A stretch of DNA of 20,563 nucleotides from an uncultured Clostridium sp. (GCA_958449715.1 CAUDIU010000028.1:1-20563), one strand, 5' to 3'. Counted from the first letter of the stretch, positions 7,810 through 15,439 are shown. Numbers and translations: made by a program. Notes: generated by a model not told the origin, from the sequence alone.

Positions 7810-8513
7810 ATGAATTTCAAAGCGTTAAGGGTTGCCCCCCCCCCGAAAAGGTCGCTTGGTATAAGGGGTTAAAGGGTTTTACATTAGCAGAAGTTTTAAT
7901 CACTCTTGGAATTATCGGAGTTGTTGCTGCATTGACAATGCCAGCATTAATTCAAAATACAAAAAAATCGGAAGCTAGTGCTCGAATTAAAAAATTTTAT
8001 AGTGCAATGTCTCAAGCAATTCTTCTTTCTGAAAATGATAACGGATCAGCTAAAGAATGGTCAAAAGTCGACAATATAGATAAAGACCCAGATACAGGAT
8101 TATATGATGATGCAGATGCACAGAATACTGAAATTTATTTCAATAATTATCTAAAAAAATATTTTAAATATGTCGGGACAACTAAAGATAAAGATACGAA
8201 TTTATTTAAAGTTTTATTAAATGATGGAAGTTCTTTTCTTATGAGAAATGGCTCATGTATAGATTTCATATTTGATTACAATGGAGATAAAATACCAAAT
8301 GTGGCAGGTCGAGATAGATATAGATTTCTTATCTGCCCAGAGGGAAATAATAGTTTCGCAAATTCGAAACAATCATTCCAAACATATGCAAAAAAACAAT
8401 CAACAACAAGAAATGCTAGAAAATTAGACTGCGAATCAAATCCTGCATACTGCGCAGGGCTTTTAGAATTCGATAACTGGCAATTCAAATCAGATTACCC
8501 TTATAGACTTTAA
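7810..8513 (+). CDS. Type IV pilin-like/pseudopilin protein, frame broken at a 10-C tract
   Basis: The start is clear: AAAGGAG, 9 nt, then ATG at 7810 reading MNFKALRVAPP. That frame meets ten C residues (7835-7844) and then stops at 7870-7872. The downstream frame, open to 8513, carries a perfect prepilin signature LKGFTLAEVLITLGIIGVV, with the Gly before the cleavage site, Phe+1 and Glu+5, then a hydrophobic helix and a C-terminal domain of about 190 residues with several Cys. No start codon with a ribosome site exists in that frame before the signature; the ATG at 7932 lies inside the helix. With 8 or 11 C the two parts join into one normal prepilin of about 233 residues with a leader ending WYKGLKG. 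So this is a phase-variable gene in the off state, a recent frameshift or a sequencing error. It would be processed by a PilD-type peptidase. It abuts rnhB tail to tail. Confidence 0.75.
7835..7844 (+). repeat. Homopolymer of ten C in the pilin leader
   Basis: Ten consecutive C residues in an otherwise AT-rich window, placed between the start codon and the prepilin cleavage site. Adding one C or removing two restores the reading frame into the pilin body. Tracts of this kind in surface-protein genes are classic slipped-strand switches, but homopolymers are also a common error site. Confidence 0.9.
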
Positions 8514-9227
8514 TTAAAACAATGACAATTGTTCTTGTTTAGCAAAATGTTTTTCTAGATATGACGGTCTATGATACTTACATAGGCCGTATTTATCTAT
8601 CAAAGCCATATGTTCCTTAGTTAAATATCCAGCATTGTCTTTCCATTTGTACTGTGGAAATTCTTCATCAAGCTTTAACATGTATCTATCGCGACTAACT
8701 TTAGCTAATATACTTGCAGCGGCAATTGAAGCAGATGTTGCATCACCTTTTATCACATATTTTTGAGAATAATCAAAATTAAAAATTCTTTTATTACCAT
8801 CAACTAATATCATTATTTCGTTCTTAGCTAAAGTTTCTCTATCTTCTTTTATCGGATAAAGTTGATTTATTACATCAGTACATGCCATACGCATTGCCTT
8901 TAATGAAGCATTTAATATATTTATACGCTCTATCTCATCAACTTCAATACAAATAGTAGAATTAACAGTTTTTTCTTTAATAATATCAAATAGAGCCTCT
9001 CGCTTTTTAGCAGATAATTTCTTGCTGTCATTTAACTCTGCTAATTCTTCCATAAGTTCGTCAGAACGGTTATTAAAACATACCGCACTTGCAAATACTC
9101 CACCGGCACCACAGCCTCTGCCAGCTTCATCTGTACCTATCACAATACGTTTTTGTTCTATATCGAATGAAAAAAGCTTTACAATCCTTGAATCAGTTGT
9201 CAAATTTGTTTTAATATCTGTTGTCAT
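8514..9227 (-). CDS. rnhB: Ribonuclease HII
   Basis: A 237-residue enzyme that cuts the RNA strand of RNA-DNA hybrids and single ribonucleotides in DNA. Family blocks are GTDEAGRGCGAGG (Asp33, Glu34), NDSKKLSAKKRE, LVDGNKRI (Asp143), KGDATSASIAAASILAKVSRD (Asp162), GYLTKEH and YHRPSY; the four acidic residues are the expected catalytic set. The usual EAGRGPLAGPV reads EAGRGCGAGGV here, a small departure next to the active site. The ATG at 9227 has GAAGGA 5 nt upstream, inside the last codons of rbgA, and only 2 nt separate the genes, so translation is probably coupled. Last gene of rplS-rbgA-rnhB; its stop directly abuts the pilin stop on the other strand. Confidence 0.95.
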   Translation of the reverse strand: MTTDIKTNLTTDSRIVKLFSFDIEQKRIVIGTDEAGRGCGAGGVFASAVCFNNRSDELMEELAELNDSKKLSAKKREALFDIIKEKTVNSTICIEVDEIERINILNASLKAMRMACTDVINQLYPIKEDRETLAKNEIMILVDGNKRIFNFDYSQKYVIKGDATSASIAAASILAKVSRDRYMLKLDEEFPQYKWKDNAGYLTKEHMALIDKYGLCKYHRPSYLEKHFAKQEQLSLF

Positions 9228-9229
9228 AA

Positions 9230-10078
9230 CTATCCTTCAAAATCATCAAGAATAAACTTACCAATCTTACCCTCTCTAAAATCTCTCAAAAGATACACTG
9301 CAGTTCTTTCAATATCAGGATTTCCGCCTGATATAATCCAATTTCTTGATTTTGCAATATCATCAAGTGTAAGATTATCAACTTTATAAAATTCTTTTAC
9401 AATATCTGAATATTTCTCTGCTAACAATGCTAATAATTCTTTAGCGACAATTTCATTTGAATAAGCGTTTTCAGATACTGCATTTACAAACGCCAACTTT
9501 TTAGCCCTAATCTGATCTTCCTGCTTCATTGGAATAATACCTGGAGTATCCAATAAATCTAACTGCGGATTAATACGCACCCACTGTTGCTGCCTTGTAA
9601 CCCCTGCTTTTGCTCCAATTTTTGTCTTTGATGATTTGGTTAATTTATTTATAATGCTTGATTTCCCTACATTTGGCATGCCTACAACCATGACTCTTGC
9701 AGGTCTTCTTAGCAAACCTTTTTTCATTAATGCTTGAATTCTAGGTTCTGATAATTCTACAGCTTTTTTCACAATAAAATTCAAATCCTTAGAACTTTTT
9801 GCATCAGATTTCAAAACAGGATAACCTGTTTTATTCTCTAAATCATTAATAAACTTTTTAAGCTCATCAGGATTAGTTAAATCTGATTTATTGAGCAAAA
9901 TTAAACGAGGCTTTTCACCTAAAAGCCTCGTAATATTATCATAACTGCTTGAATAAGGCAGTCTCGCATCAATAACTTCTATTACGGCATCAACTAGGGA
10001 GAGCTGTTCTTTTAGTTTTTTTTCAGCTTTCGCAATATGCCCAGGATACCAATGTATGTGAAGCTTATCTTTTTTCAA
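9230..10078 (-). CDS. rbgA: Ribosome biogenesis GTPase RbgA/YlqF
   Basis: A 282-residue circularly permuted GTPase that acts in assembly of the large ribosomal subunit. Motif order is permuted as expected: the G4 motif NKSD (63-66) comes first, then the P-loop GMPNVGKS (133-140), a [10 protein letters not shown] switch and the G3 motif DTPG (177-180). The N-terminal [10 protein letters not shown] is the family hallmark. The start is a TTG at 10078, supported by AAGGA about 6 nt upstream; it overlaps the end of rplS by 14 bases. Position between rplS and rnhB matches the order long known from Bacillus subtilis, which fits its ribosomal role. Confidence 0.93.
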   Translation of the reverse strand: MKKDKLHIHWYPGHIAKAEKKLKEQLSLVDAVIEVIDARLPYSSSYDNITRLLGEKPRLILLNKSDLTNPDELKKFINDLENKTGYPVLKSDAKSSKDLNFIVKKAVELSEPRIQALMKKGLLRRPARVMVVGMPNVGKSSIINKLTKSSKTKIGAKAGVTRQQQWVRINPQLDLLDTPGIIPMKQEDQIRAKKLAFVNAVSENAYSNEIVAKELLALLAEKYSDIVKEFYKVDNLTLDDIAKSRNWIISGGNPDIERTAVYLLRDFREGKIGKFILDDFEG

Positions 10079-10418
10079 TTTTTTCCTTGATACGAGTTGC
10101 TTTACCAGAACGTTCTCTTAAGTAGTATAGTTTAGAACGTCTTACATCACCTTTTCTAAGAACTGTAATTTTGTCAATTCTTGGAGAGTTTAGTAAGAAT
10201 ACACGTTCTACACCAACACCTTGGAATACTTTTCTTACGGTAATAGTTTTGTTTACACCAGAACCGTGAGTTTTAATAACTGTTCCTTCGAAAGCCTGAA
10301 TTCTTTCTTTGTTACCTTCAACAATTCTAACGAAAACTTTTACAGTATCGCCAGGATTTGTTTCAGGAAGATTTTCTTTTAAATAAGATTTTTCCAATTC
10401 ATCAATAATAGGGTTCAT
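10065..10418 (-). CDS. rplS: 50S ribosomal protein L19
   Basis: A 117-residue protein matching L19, which sits at the subunit interface of the 50S particle. Recognisable stretches are [37 protein letters not shown] and FLLNSPRID, followed by the basic [21 protein letters not shown]. The frame is open further upstream, but the ATG at 10418 has AAAGGA 8 nt before it and gives the normal L19 length. A minus-strand promoter (10536-10508) lies about 90 bases upstream, and a short hairpin near the start of the leader could be a control element. It heads the rplS-rbgA-rnhB cluster. Confidence 0.96.
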   Translation of the reverse strand: MNPIIDELEKSYLKENLPETNPGDTVKVFVRIVEGNKERIQAFEGTVIKTHGSGVNKTITVRKVFQGVGVERVFLLNSPRIDKITVLRKGDVRRSKLYYLRERSGKATRIKEKIEKR

Positions 10419-10471
10419 TTCAATTTCCTTTATATGCTTATATTTCGTACTTACTAAATAAATTCCTTTAA

Positions 10472-10494
10472 TCGATGCTCCACAAATACATCGA
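10472..10494 (-). promoter_or_regulatory. Hairpin in the rplS 5' leader
   Basis: On the minus strand TCGATG and CATCGA form a 6-bp stem around an 11-base loop, beginning about 7 nt after the predicted transcription start and followed by AAAGGA, a second ribosome-site-like element that has no start codon in range. Ribosomal protein leaders often carry such autoregulatory structures; no match to a known family is claimed. Confidence 0.4.
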
Positions 10495-10507
10495 CGCACG
10501 TAAAAGT

Positions 10508-10536
10508 ATCGTAAAACAAAGGTATAAAAATTTCAA
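10508..10536 (-). promoter_or_regulatory. Promoter of the rplS-rbgA-rnhB cluster
   Basis: On the minus strand TTGAAA (10536-10531) and TACGAT (10513-10508) lie exactly 17 bases apart, giving a start near 10501 and a leader of about 83 nt before rplS. Confidence 0.6.
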
Positions 10537-10557
10537 GCAGTTTTTAAAATTTTGTAA

Positions 10558-10563
10558 TATAAT
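10558..10563 (+). promoter_or_regulatory. -10 box placed for a leaderless message
   Basis: A consensus TATAAT, preceded by TGTAA, ends 6 bases before the ATG of the 47-codon ORF, so transcription would start at or next to the ATG. There is no Shine-Dalgarno. The upstream half overlaps the divergent rplS promoter. Confidence 0.45.
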
Positions 10564-10569
10564 AACATT

Positions 10570-10713
10570 ATGGGAAGTGATTATAAAAAATTATTAAATA
10601 AAAATAAAAAGAAAAAGTTTGCAGATCCTAAAAACATGGGCGTTAATATAGATAAAAACGAATATTATGAAATAATTTTATCTAATTCTGCACATCCTGA
10701 AAATATAAAATAA
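10570..10713 (+). CDS. Small ORF, 47 residues, unknown
   Basis: I do not recognise this protein. It starts MGSDYKKLLNKNKKKKFADP, strongly basic for the first 20 residues, then a mixed MGVNIDKNEYYEIIL segment and a polar tail. No membrane segment, cysteine or signal peptide. It has no ribosome site, but a TATAAT sits 6 bases upstream of the ATG, as expected for a leaderless transcript. It runs divergently from rplS and is followed by an A/T-only hairpin. It may be a genuine small basic protein or a chance frame; codon use resembles its neighbours. Confidence 0.4.
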   Translation: MGSDYKKLLNKNKKKKFADPKNMGVNIDKNEYYEIILSNSAHPENIK

Positions 10714-10725
10714 TCAAAAGACACC

Positions 10726-10749
10726 TTTTCTTTTTACATAAAAAGAAAA
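10726..10749. repeat. A/T-only inverted repeat after the small ORF
   Basis: TTTTCTTTTT (10726-10735) pairs perfectly with AAAAAGAAAA (10740-10749) around ACAT. The stem is long but has just one G-C pair and no following T run, so it is a weak terminator at best. Confidence 0.35.
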
Positions 10750-10784
10750 AAATTTAACCTGTAAAACTTCCTAAAACAAATGAC

Positions 10785-10813
10785 TTGACAATCAAGCTTT
10801 TTCGAAGTAAATT
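10785..10813 (+). promoter_or_regulatory. Promoter of the tRNA-Leu gene
   Basis: TTGACA (10785-10790) and TAAATT (10808-10813) are 17 bases apart. The start near 10820 leaves a leader of about 30 nt before the mature tRNA. A second TTGACA at 10836 has no -10 partner. Confidence 0.6.
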
Positions 10814-10850
10814 ATTTGTACGCGCTGAAAAGCAATTGACAATTAAATAT

Positions 10851-10929
10851 GGGCATGTGGTGGAATGGTAGACACGCTAGTCTTAGGAACTAGTGCTAAC
10901 GCGTGGGAGTTCGAGTCTCTTCATGCCCA
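10851..10929 (+). tRNA. tRNA-Leu, anticodon UAG
   Basis: The acceptor arm GGGCATG pairs with CATGCCC, followed by discriminator A. The D-arm region TGGTGGAATGGTAGACACGC is typical of leucine tRNAs. The anticodon stem CTAGT/ACTAG encloses the loop CTTAGGA, so the anticodon is UAG (CUN leucine codons). A longer variable region (TGCTAACGCG) and a T loop TTCGAGT follow. The 3' CCA is not encoded, so a CCA-adding enzyme is needed. Confidence 0.95.
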
Positions 10930-10932
10930 GTT

Positions 10933-10963
10933 AAAAAGGCACTTTAATAGTGCCTTTTTATTT
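10933..10963 (+). terminator. Intrinsic terminator after tRNA-Leu
   Basis: AAAAAGGCACT (10933-10943) pairs over 11 bases with AGTGCCTTTTT (10949-10959) around a 5-base loop and runs into a T-rich tail. It ends only about 17 bases before the next gene. Confidence 0.88.
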
Positions 10964-10979
10964 TGATTAAGGCTATAAA

Positions 10980-11870
10980 ATGATTTACCCCATAAATAAT
11001 TATTCATTTAACAATTCAAATTACAAAAATAATCCTAATTTTACAGGCTTCAGCAATCCTTTAAAAAAACTGTCACCATATAATTTTTATATGGAAAAAG
11101 TATTTGATAGATATACACATATATCTAAAAATCGCTGGATGCCTATCGATGAAACAATAAAACCTAAGCTTAAAATATTCACTATTTCAAATGGAGAATA
11201 CAAAACCGAAGCTTGGGAGATAAAACCTAATAATAAATTAAATAAATATATTATATTTTTTCATGGATTAGGACAAAACATATCTTCAAACCAAGAAATA
11301 TACAAAAAAATTCTAAAAAAAGGATACTCAATTTTAGCTCCTGAATACGGTTCATTTGGATCTAACACTGATAAAATGACTGAAAAAGTCATAAAAAAAC
11401 AAACAGAAATGACTATTGAATATTTGAATAAAAAAGGGATTCCAAATGAAAAAATAGGAGTTATTGGTTTTAGCATGGGCAGTTTTCCTGCTATAGAAAT
11501 GGCTTCTAAAAATAAAGACCTTAAATTTTTAGTATTAATTTCACCTTTTAATTCTTTAAGAAATGAAACAGACTTATTGACCAAAGGCGCTACAATAAGA
11601 TTACCCAAAATATTAAAATATGGTATTAATAAATTCCCTTTTTTATTAAATCATGTTGATAATATATTCAAAAATAATAAAAAAATAAAAAAAATTGAAG
11701 CACCGGTTTACTTGATACAATCAGCAAATGACAAAATAATCTCAACTAAATCAACTGAAGAAATTGCAAATAATGTTATGCATCTAAAACAATTTATACT
11801 ATTAGAAAAAGGCGGTCATGTTATTGAAGAAAATAAACTGAACGCCTTTGACCAATTAATAGATATTTAA
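10980..11870 (+). CDS. Alpha/beta hydrolase with Asn-rich N-terminal extension
   Basis: A 296-residue serine hydrolase. After a 30-residue Asn-rich lead containing NPNFTGF (residues 18-24) comes the alpha/beta hydrolase core: oxyanion-hole strand IIFFHGLGQN (91-100), nucleophile elbow GFSMGS with Ser165, Asp251 in QSANDKI and His280 in KGGHVI. The closest style is the BAAT/acyl-CoA-thioesterase-like or YqiA/YsgA-like intracellular esterases; the substrate is unknown. No signal peptide. An AAGG lies 7 nt before the ATG. The gene starts 50 bases after tRNA-Leu and 17 bases after its terminator, leaving little room for its own promoter. It ends 5 bases from the end of ugd on the other strand. 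Confidence 0.83.
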   Translation: MIYPINNYSFNNSNYKNNPNFTGFSNPLKKLSPYNFYMEKVFDRYTHISKNRWMPIDETIKPKLKIFTISNGEYKTEAWEIKPNNKLNKYIIFFHGLGQNISSNQEIYKKILKKGYSILAPEYGSFGSNTDKMTEKVIKKQTEMTIEYLNKKGIPNEKIGVIGFSMGSFPAIEMASKNKDLKFLVLISPFNSLRNETDLLTKGATIRLPKILKYGINKFPFLLNHVDNIFKNNKKIKKIEAPVYLIQSANDKIISTKSTEEIANNVMHLKQFILLEKGGHVIEENKLNAFDQLIDI

Positions 11871-11875
11871 GAATA

Positions 11876-13183
11876 TTATTTAAAACGTTTTCCTACACAA
11901 GAATATTCAAATCCTCGTTGGATTAATCGTTCTCCATCATATTGATTTCTTCCATCAAAAATTATTGGAGATTTCATTAATTCTTTTACTTTATCAAAAT
12001 CAGGACGTCTAAATTCATTCCATTCAGTTAAAAGTAAAAGACAATCAGCTCCATCTAAAGCATCATAAGAATTTTTAGCATAAGTAATTCTATCTCCCCA
12101 AATATTTTTAGCTTGTTCAAAACCTTTTGGGTCAAATGCTCTAACTTTAGCTCCAAATTCAAGTAAGAAGTTGATAATAGTAATAGCTGGAGACATTCTC
12201 ATATCATTAGTTTTAGGTTTGAATGTCAAGCCCCAAACTGCAAATGTTTTTCCAGCAAGATTCATTCCAAAACGTGCCAATATTTTATTTATAAAAATAA
12301 CTCTTTGTTCTTTATTCACCTCATCAGCAGCTTCAATTAAACGATATCCGCAATTATTATCTTTTGCAGTTTTCAACAATGCTTTTACATCTTTTGGGAA
12401 ACAACTACCGCCATAGCCTAAACCTGGGAATAAGAATTGAGATCCGATACGTTTATCAGAACACATTCCAATTCTCACCATTTCAGCATCAGCACCAACT
12501 GCTTCACAAATATTTGCTATTTCATTAGCATAAGAAATCTTTACTGCAAGAAATGAATTTGCTGCGTACTTTGTCATTTCAGCAGATTTTACGTCCATAA
12601 TTACAAATCTGCTTGCTGTTCTGAAAAACGGTGCATAAACTTCTTGCATAATTGCTGTTGCCTTTGGAGAATTAGAACCAATTACAACTCTATCTGGTTT
12701 TAAAAAGTCATCTACAGCAGCTCCTTGTTTTAAAAACTCTGGATTTGATACAACATCAAATTCTCCATTATAATGTTTTTTGATAATTTCAGTAACTCTA
12801 TCTGCAGTACCTACAGGAACAGTCGATTTATCAACAATAACCTTATAACCGTTCATTGCTTGACCAATACTTTCAGCAACTTGCTCCACATAATGCAAAT
12901 CAGCTGAACCATCCTCACTTTGCGGTGTTCCAACAGCAATAAAACATACTAAAGATTTTTTTACAGAATCATCTAAATCAGAAGAAAATTTTAATCTTCC
13001 TTCCATTACATTAGCTTTTATTAATTCTTCTAAACCAGGTTCATATATCGGAACAATACCATTTTCCAATTTTTTTAATTTTTCTAAATCATTATCTACA
13101 CAGATTACATCATTTCCCATATCAGCAAGACATGTACCTGCTACTAATCCGACATAACCTGTACCTATAACGCAAATCTTCAT
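11876..13183 (-). CDS. ugd: UDP-glucose 6-dehydrogenase
   Basis: A 435-residue NAD-dependent enzyme that oxidises UDP-glucose to UDP-glucuronate for surface polysaccharides. The N-terminal Rossmann motif is GTGYVGLVAG. The central block AEMTKYAANSFLAVKISYANE carries the conserved Lys and Asn. The catalytic Cys261 sits in GLGYGGSCFPKD, and the C-terminal domain shows WGLTFKPKTNDMR. Length and motifs fit the TuaD/Ugd branch; a GDP-mannose dehydrogenase is possible but less likely from the GYGGSCFPKD form. The frame extends upstream, but the ATG at 13183 has AAGGAG 5 nt before it. Divergent from the ABC exporter, with about 100 bases between; the two may supply and export glycan or lipid material. 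Confidence 0.93.
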   Translation of the reverse strand: MKICVIGTGYVGLVAGTCLADMGNDVICVDNDLEKLKKLENGIVPIYEPGLEELIKANVMEGRLKFSSDLDDSVKKSLVCFIAVGTPQSEDGSADLHYVEQVAESIGQAMNGYKVIVDKSTVPVGTADRVTEIIKKHYNGEFDVVSNPEFLKQGAAVDDFLKPDRVVIGSNSPKATAIMQEVYAPFFRTASRFVIMDVKSAEMTKYAANSFLAVKISYANEIANICEAVGADAEMVRIGMCSDKRIGSQFLFPGLGYGGSCFPKDVKALLKTAKDNNCGYRLIEAADEVNKEQRVIFINKILARFGMNLAGKTFAVWGLTFKPKTNDMRMSPAITIINFLLEFGAKVRAFDPKGFEQAKNIWGDRITYAKNSYDALDGADCLLLLTEWNEFRRPDFDKVKELMKSPIIFDGRNQYDGERLIQRGFEYSCVGKRFK

Positions 13184-13280
13184 CTCTACTCCTTTTAATT
13201 CCTTGTTAATAATCAGAATAACACAAAAATTTTTTTTATGAGATAATATAATATATAATTTTAAAAGAAGAGGGATATGC

Positions 13281-15119
13281 ATGGATTACAAATTAAAAAA
13301 TACTGCATCAAAAGATGCTTTTAATTATAAATACTTATTAGGGAAAATTTTTCCATATATAAAACCAGTATTAGGACGTGCAATAATAAATCTTATTATT
13401 GCTATTCCATTAGGTCTATTAGACGGGATTGTAGCTCTTTCATTAAAACCTTATTTAGATTTTGTAGTCAATGGAAATCCAGAACATACTTGGTCATATT
13501 TTGGAGTTACAGTTCATTCTCAAGCATTTTTAGCTGCGATAATTCCTTTTGGTATAGTTGCATTCGCATTATTCCAAGGAATTTTAAAATATTTAAGTAA
13601 TTATTTAACAGATTGGACTGGCCAAAAAATCTCGATGTCATTAAAAAAAGATTTATTCAGGAAATTGACCTCTATGGATCCTCAATTTTTTGACGTTAAT
13701 TCTTCAGGAATTGTACTCACAAGATTCTTATCAGATCCTGATACAGCATCAAGAAATATTATTGATATGTTAAAATCATTCATCGCGACATTTTTTGGAC
13801 TTATAGGACTTGTAGGAGTTTTACTATACAACTCTTGGAAACTAGCTATTATAGGGGTTACAATAATGGCTATAGCTATTACTCCAGTAACTCTTATCAG
13901 AAAAAGAATCAAAAAAGTATCTAATGCAACAATGGTTGTAGGCGGGAACATGGCAACTAATTTCAACGAAACATTTGCCGGTAACAAAATTATGACAGCA
14001 TATAACCTTCAAAAAGATCAAAACACAAAATTTGATAATCAGATACAAGAACAATTCCATCTTGCAATGTCTTTAACCAAAAGAGTTGGCTGGATGTCTC
14101 CTATTATGTATTTTGTATGTTCAATTGGGATTGCTCTTGTAATGGCTTATGGAAACCATTTAATCCTTTCAGGACAAATGACTGCAGGTAGCTTTGCGTC
14201 ATTTGTAACATCATTGCTACTTTTATACAAACCAACTAAAACCCTTGGAAATACATTAACAAACTTACAAAATGTATTTGTTGCAATGAGTAGAGTATTT
14301 GAACTATTTGACTTGCAACCTCAAATAAAATCGCCTAAAAATGCTATGCAATTAAAAGGATTAGAGAAATCAATTGATTTCAAAAATGTATGTTTTGAAT
14401 ATGAAGAAAACACCCCTGTATTGAAAAACTTCTCTCTTCATATCAATAAAGGAGAGACTATGGCTCTTGTCGGTAATTCTGGTGGCGGGAAAAGTACTGT
14501 AGTTAGCCTCTTACCAAGATTCTATGATGTAAAATCAGGTTCCGTTGAATTTGATGGAATTGATATAAGAAATTTTGATTTAGACTCATTAAGAAATAAT
14601 ATTTCATTTGTATTCCAAGATAACTTCCTATTTTCAGGAACAATAAAAGAAAACATATTAATGGGAAATGAAAATGCTACAGATGAAGAAATTCAAAAAG
14701 TTATAGAAATGGCACATTTAGATGAATTCATCCATACATTAGAAAACGGTTTAGATACATTTGTAGGAGAAAGAGGGACTTCTTTATCTGGCGGACAAAG
14801 ACAACGTGTAGCAATTGCAAGAGCAATGTTAAAAGATGCACCTATTGTTATCCTAGATGAAGCAACATCTGCACTTGACAATGAATCTGAAGCAATCGTT
14901 CAAAAAGCTTTAGACAACTTAATTCAAAACAAAACAGTATTTGTAATTGCACACAGATTATCAACTATTAAAAATGCTGATAGGATTGCGGTTATAAATG
15001 ACGGAGAATTAGCAGAACTTGGCACTCATGACGAGTTGATTCATATTGAAAACGGGAAATATAGATATCTTTATGAAATGCAGTTTAAATCACAAGAAGA
15101 TGCAGAGGTTCTGTCATGA
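13281..15119 (+). CDS. MsbA-like ABC exporter (membrane and ATPase domains fused)
   Basis: A 612-residue half-transporter that would act as a dimer in the inner membrane. Residues about 30-330 are the six-helix type I exporter domain. The ATPase domain follows with Walker A GNSGGGKST (398-406), signature LSGGQ (502-506), Walker B VILDEA with Asp526 and Glu527, and H-loop His558. It is most like MsbA, the lipid A flippase, and related lipid or glycan exporters; the exact cargo is inferred. The ATG at 13281 has an AGAGGG about 7 nt upstream. TATAAT-like boxes occur at 13247-13259. Its TGA overlaps the ATG of the next gene (ATGA), so the two are translationally coupled. Confidence 0.88.
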   Translation: MDYKLKNTASKDAFNYKYLLGKIFPYIKPVLGRAIINLIIAIPLGLLDGIVALSLKPYLDFVVNGNPEHTWSYFGVTVHSQAFLAAIIPFGIVAFALFQGILKYLSNYLTDWTGQKISMSLKKDLFRKLTSMDPQFFDVNSSGIVLTRFLSDPDTASRNIIDMLKSFIATFFGLIGLVGVLLYNSWKLAIIGVTIMAIAITPVTLIRKRIKKVSNATMVVGGNMATNFNETFAGNKIMTAYNLQKDQNTKFDNQIQEQFHLAMSLTKRVGWMSPIMYFVCSIGIALVMAYGNHLILSGQMTAGSFASFVTSLLLLYKPTKTLGNTLTNLQNVFVAMSRVFELFDLQPQIKSPKNAMQLKGLEKSIDFKNVCFEYEENTPVLKNFSLHINKGETMALVGNSGGGKSTVVSLLPRFYDVKSGSVEFDGIDIRNFDLDSLRNNISFVFQDNFLFSGTIKENILMGNENATDEEIQKVIEMAHLDEFIHTLENGLDTFVGERGTSLSGGQRQRVAIARAMLKDAPIVILDEATSALDNESEAIVQKALDNLIQNKTVFVIAHRLSTIKNADRIAVINDGELAELGTHDELIHIENGKYRYLYEMQFKSQEDAEVLS

Positions 15120-15439
15120 ATAAAATTATCACAAAATGGATAGAACCATATGTTTTACTAGAAACTCTAAAAAAGAATTGTAATCTTACCAAAGATTATA
15201 CATTTGACGGCTTTTCAAAAAATGAAATAAAAAAAGAATTTTTAAAACACTTAAAAAAAGAAAATTCTTTTGGGCTGTATATGAAAAATGTAAATAAGTT
15301 TTATTTATTCAATGGAAATATCGATATTGACAAGATTTTCGAATTAACATCTTCTGATTATGAAAATACTGAAGATCTTGATAAACCTTTTGAAATGGTA
15401 GATATGGGAAAAGCCGAAGCAAGTATTATAAAACTTTAA
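15116..15439 (+). CDS. Unknown protein, translationally coupled to the ABC exporter
   Basis: A 107-residue soluble-looking protein that I do not recognise. It begins MNKIITKWIEPYVLLETLKK, with no signal peptide or membrane helix, and has a Lys-rich helical middle (KNEIKKEFLKHLKKEN), an aromatic FGLYMKNVNKFYLF strand pair and an acidic tail. Its ATG overlaps the exporter stop codon by ATGA, which usually means matched production of partners, so it may be a regulator or accessory factor of the transporter; that is inference. It overlaps the end of the minus-strand TPR gene by 4 bases. Confidence 0.7.
   Translation: MNKIITKWIEPYVLLETLKKNCNLTKDYTFDGFSKNEIKKEFLKHLKKENSFGLYMKNVNKFYLFNGNIDIDKIFELTSSDYENTEDLDKPFEMVDMGKAEASIIKL

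Noticed and set aside
8276..8488. Minus-strand frame inside the pilin body, and similar antisense frames elsewhere (for example 9022-9255, 11261-11608, 13682-13987, 17932-18168)
   Set aside because: They lie opposite well-supported genes, have no ribosome site or recognisable domain, and are best read as shadows.
10419..10499. N-terminal extension of L19
   Set aside because: It would run through the leader hairpin and add 27 non-family residues; the ATG at 10418 has a good ribosome site.
10836..10864. Second TTGACA just before tRNA-Leu as its promoter
   Set aside because: Its -10 would fall inside the mature tRNA and the sequence there is not a -10; the pair at 10785/10808 fits better.
13184..13282. 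N-terminal extension of UDP-glucose dehydrogenase overlapping the ABC gene start
   Set aside because: The AAGGAG site and the Rossmann motif both fix the start at 13183.
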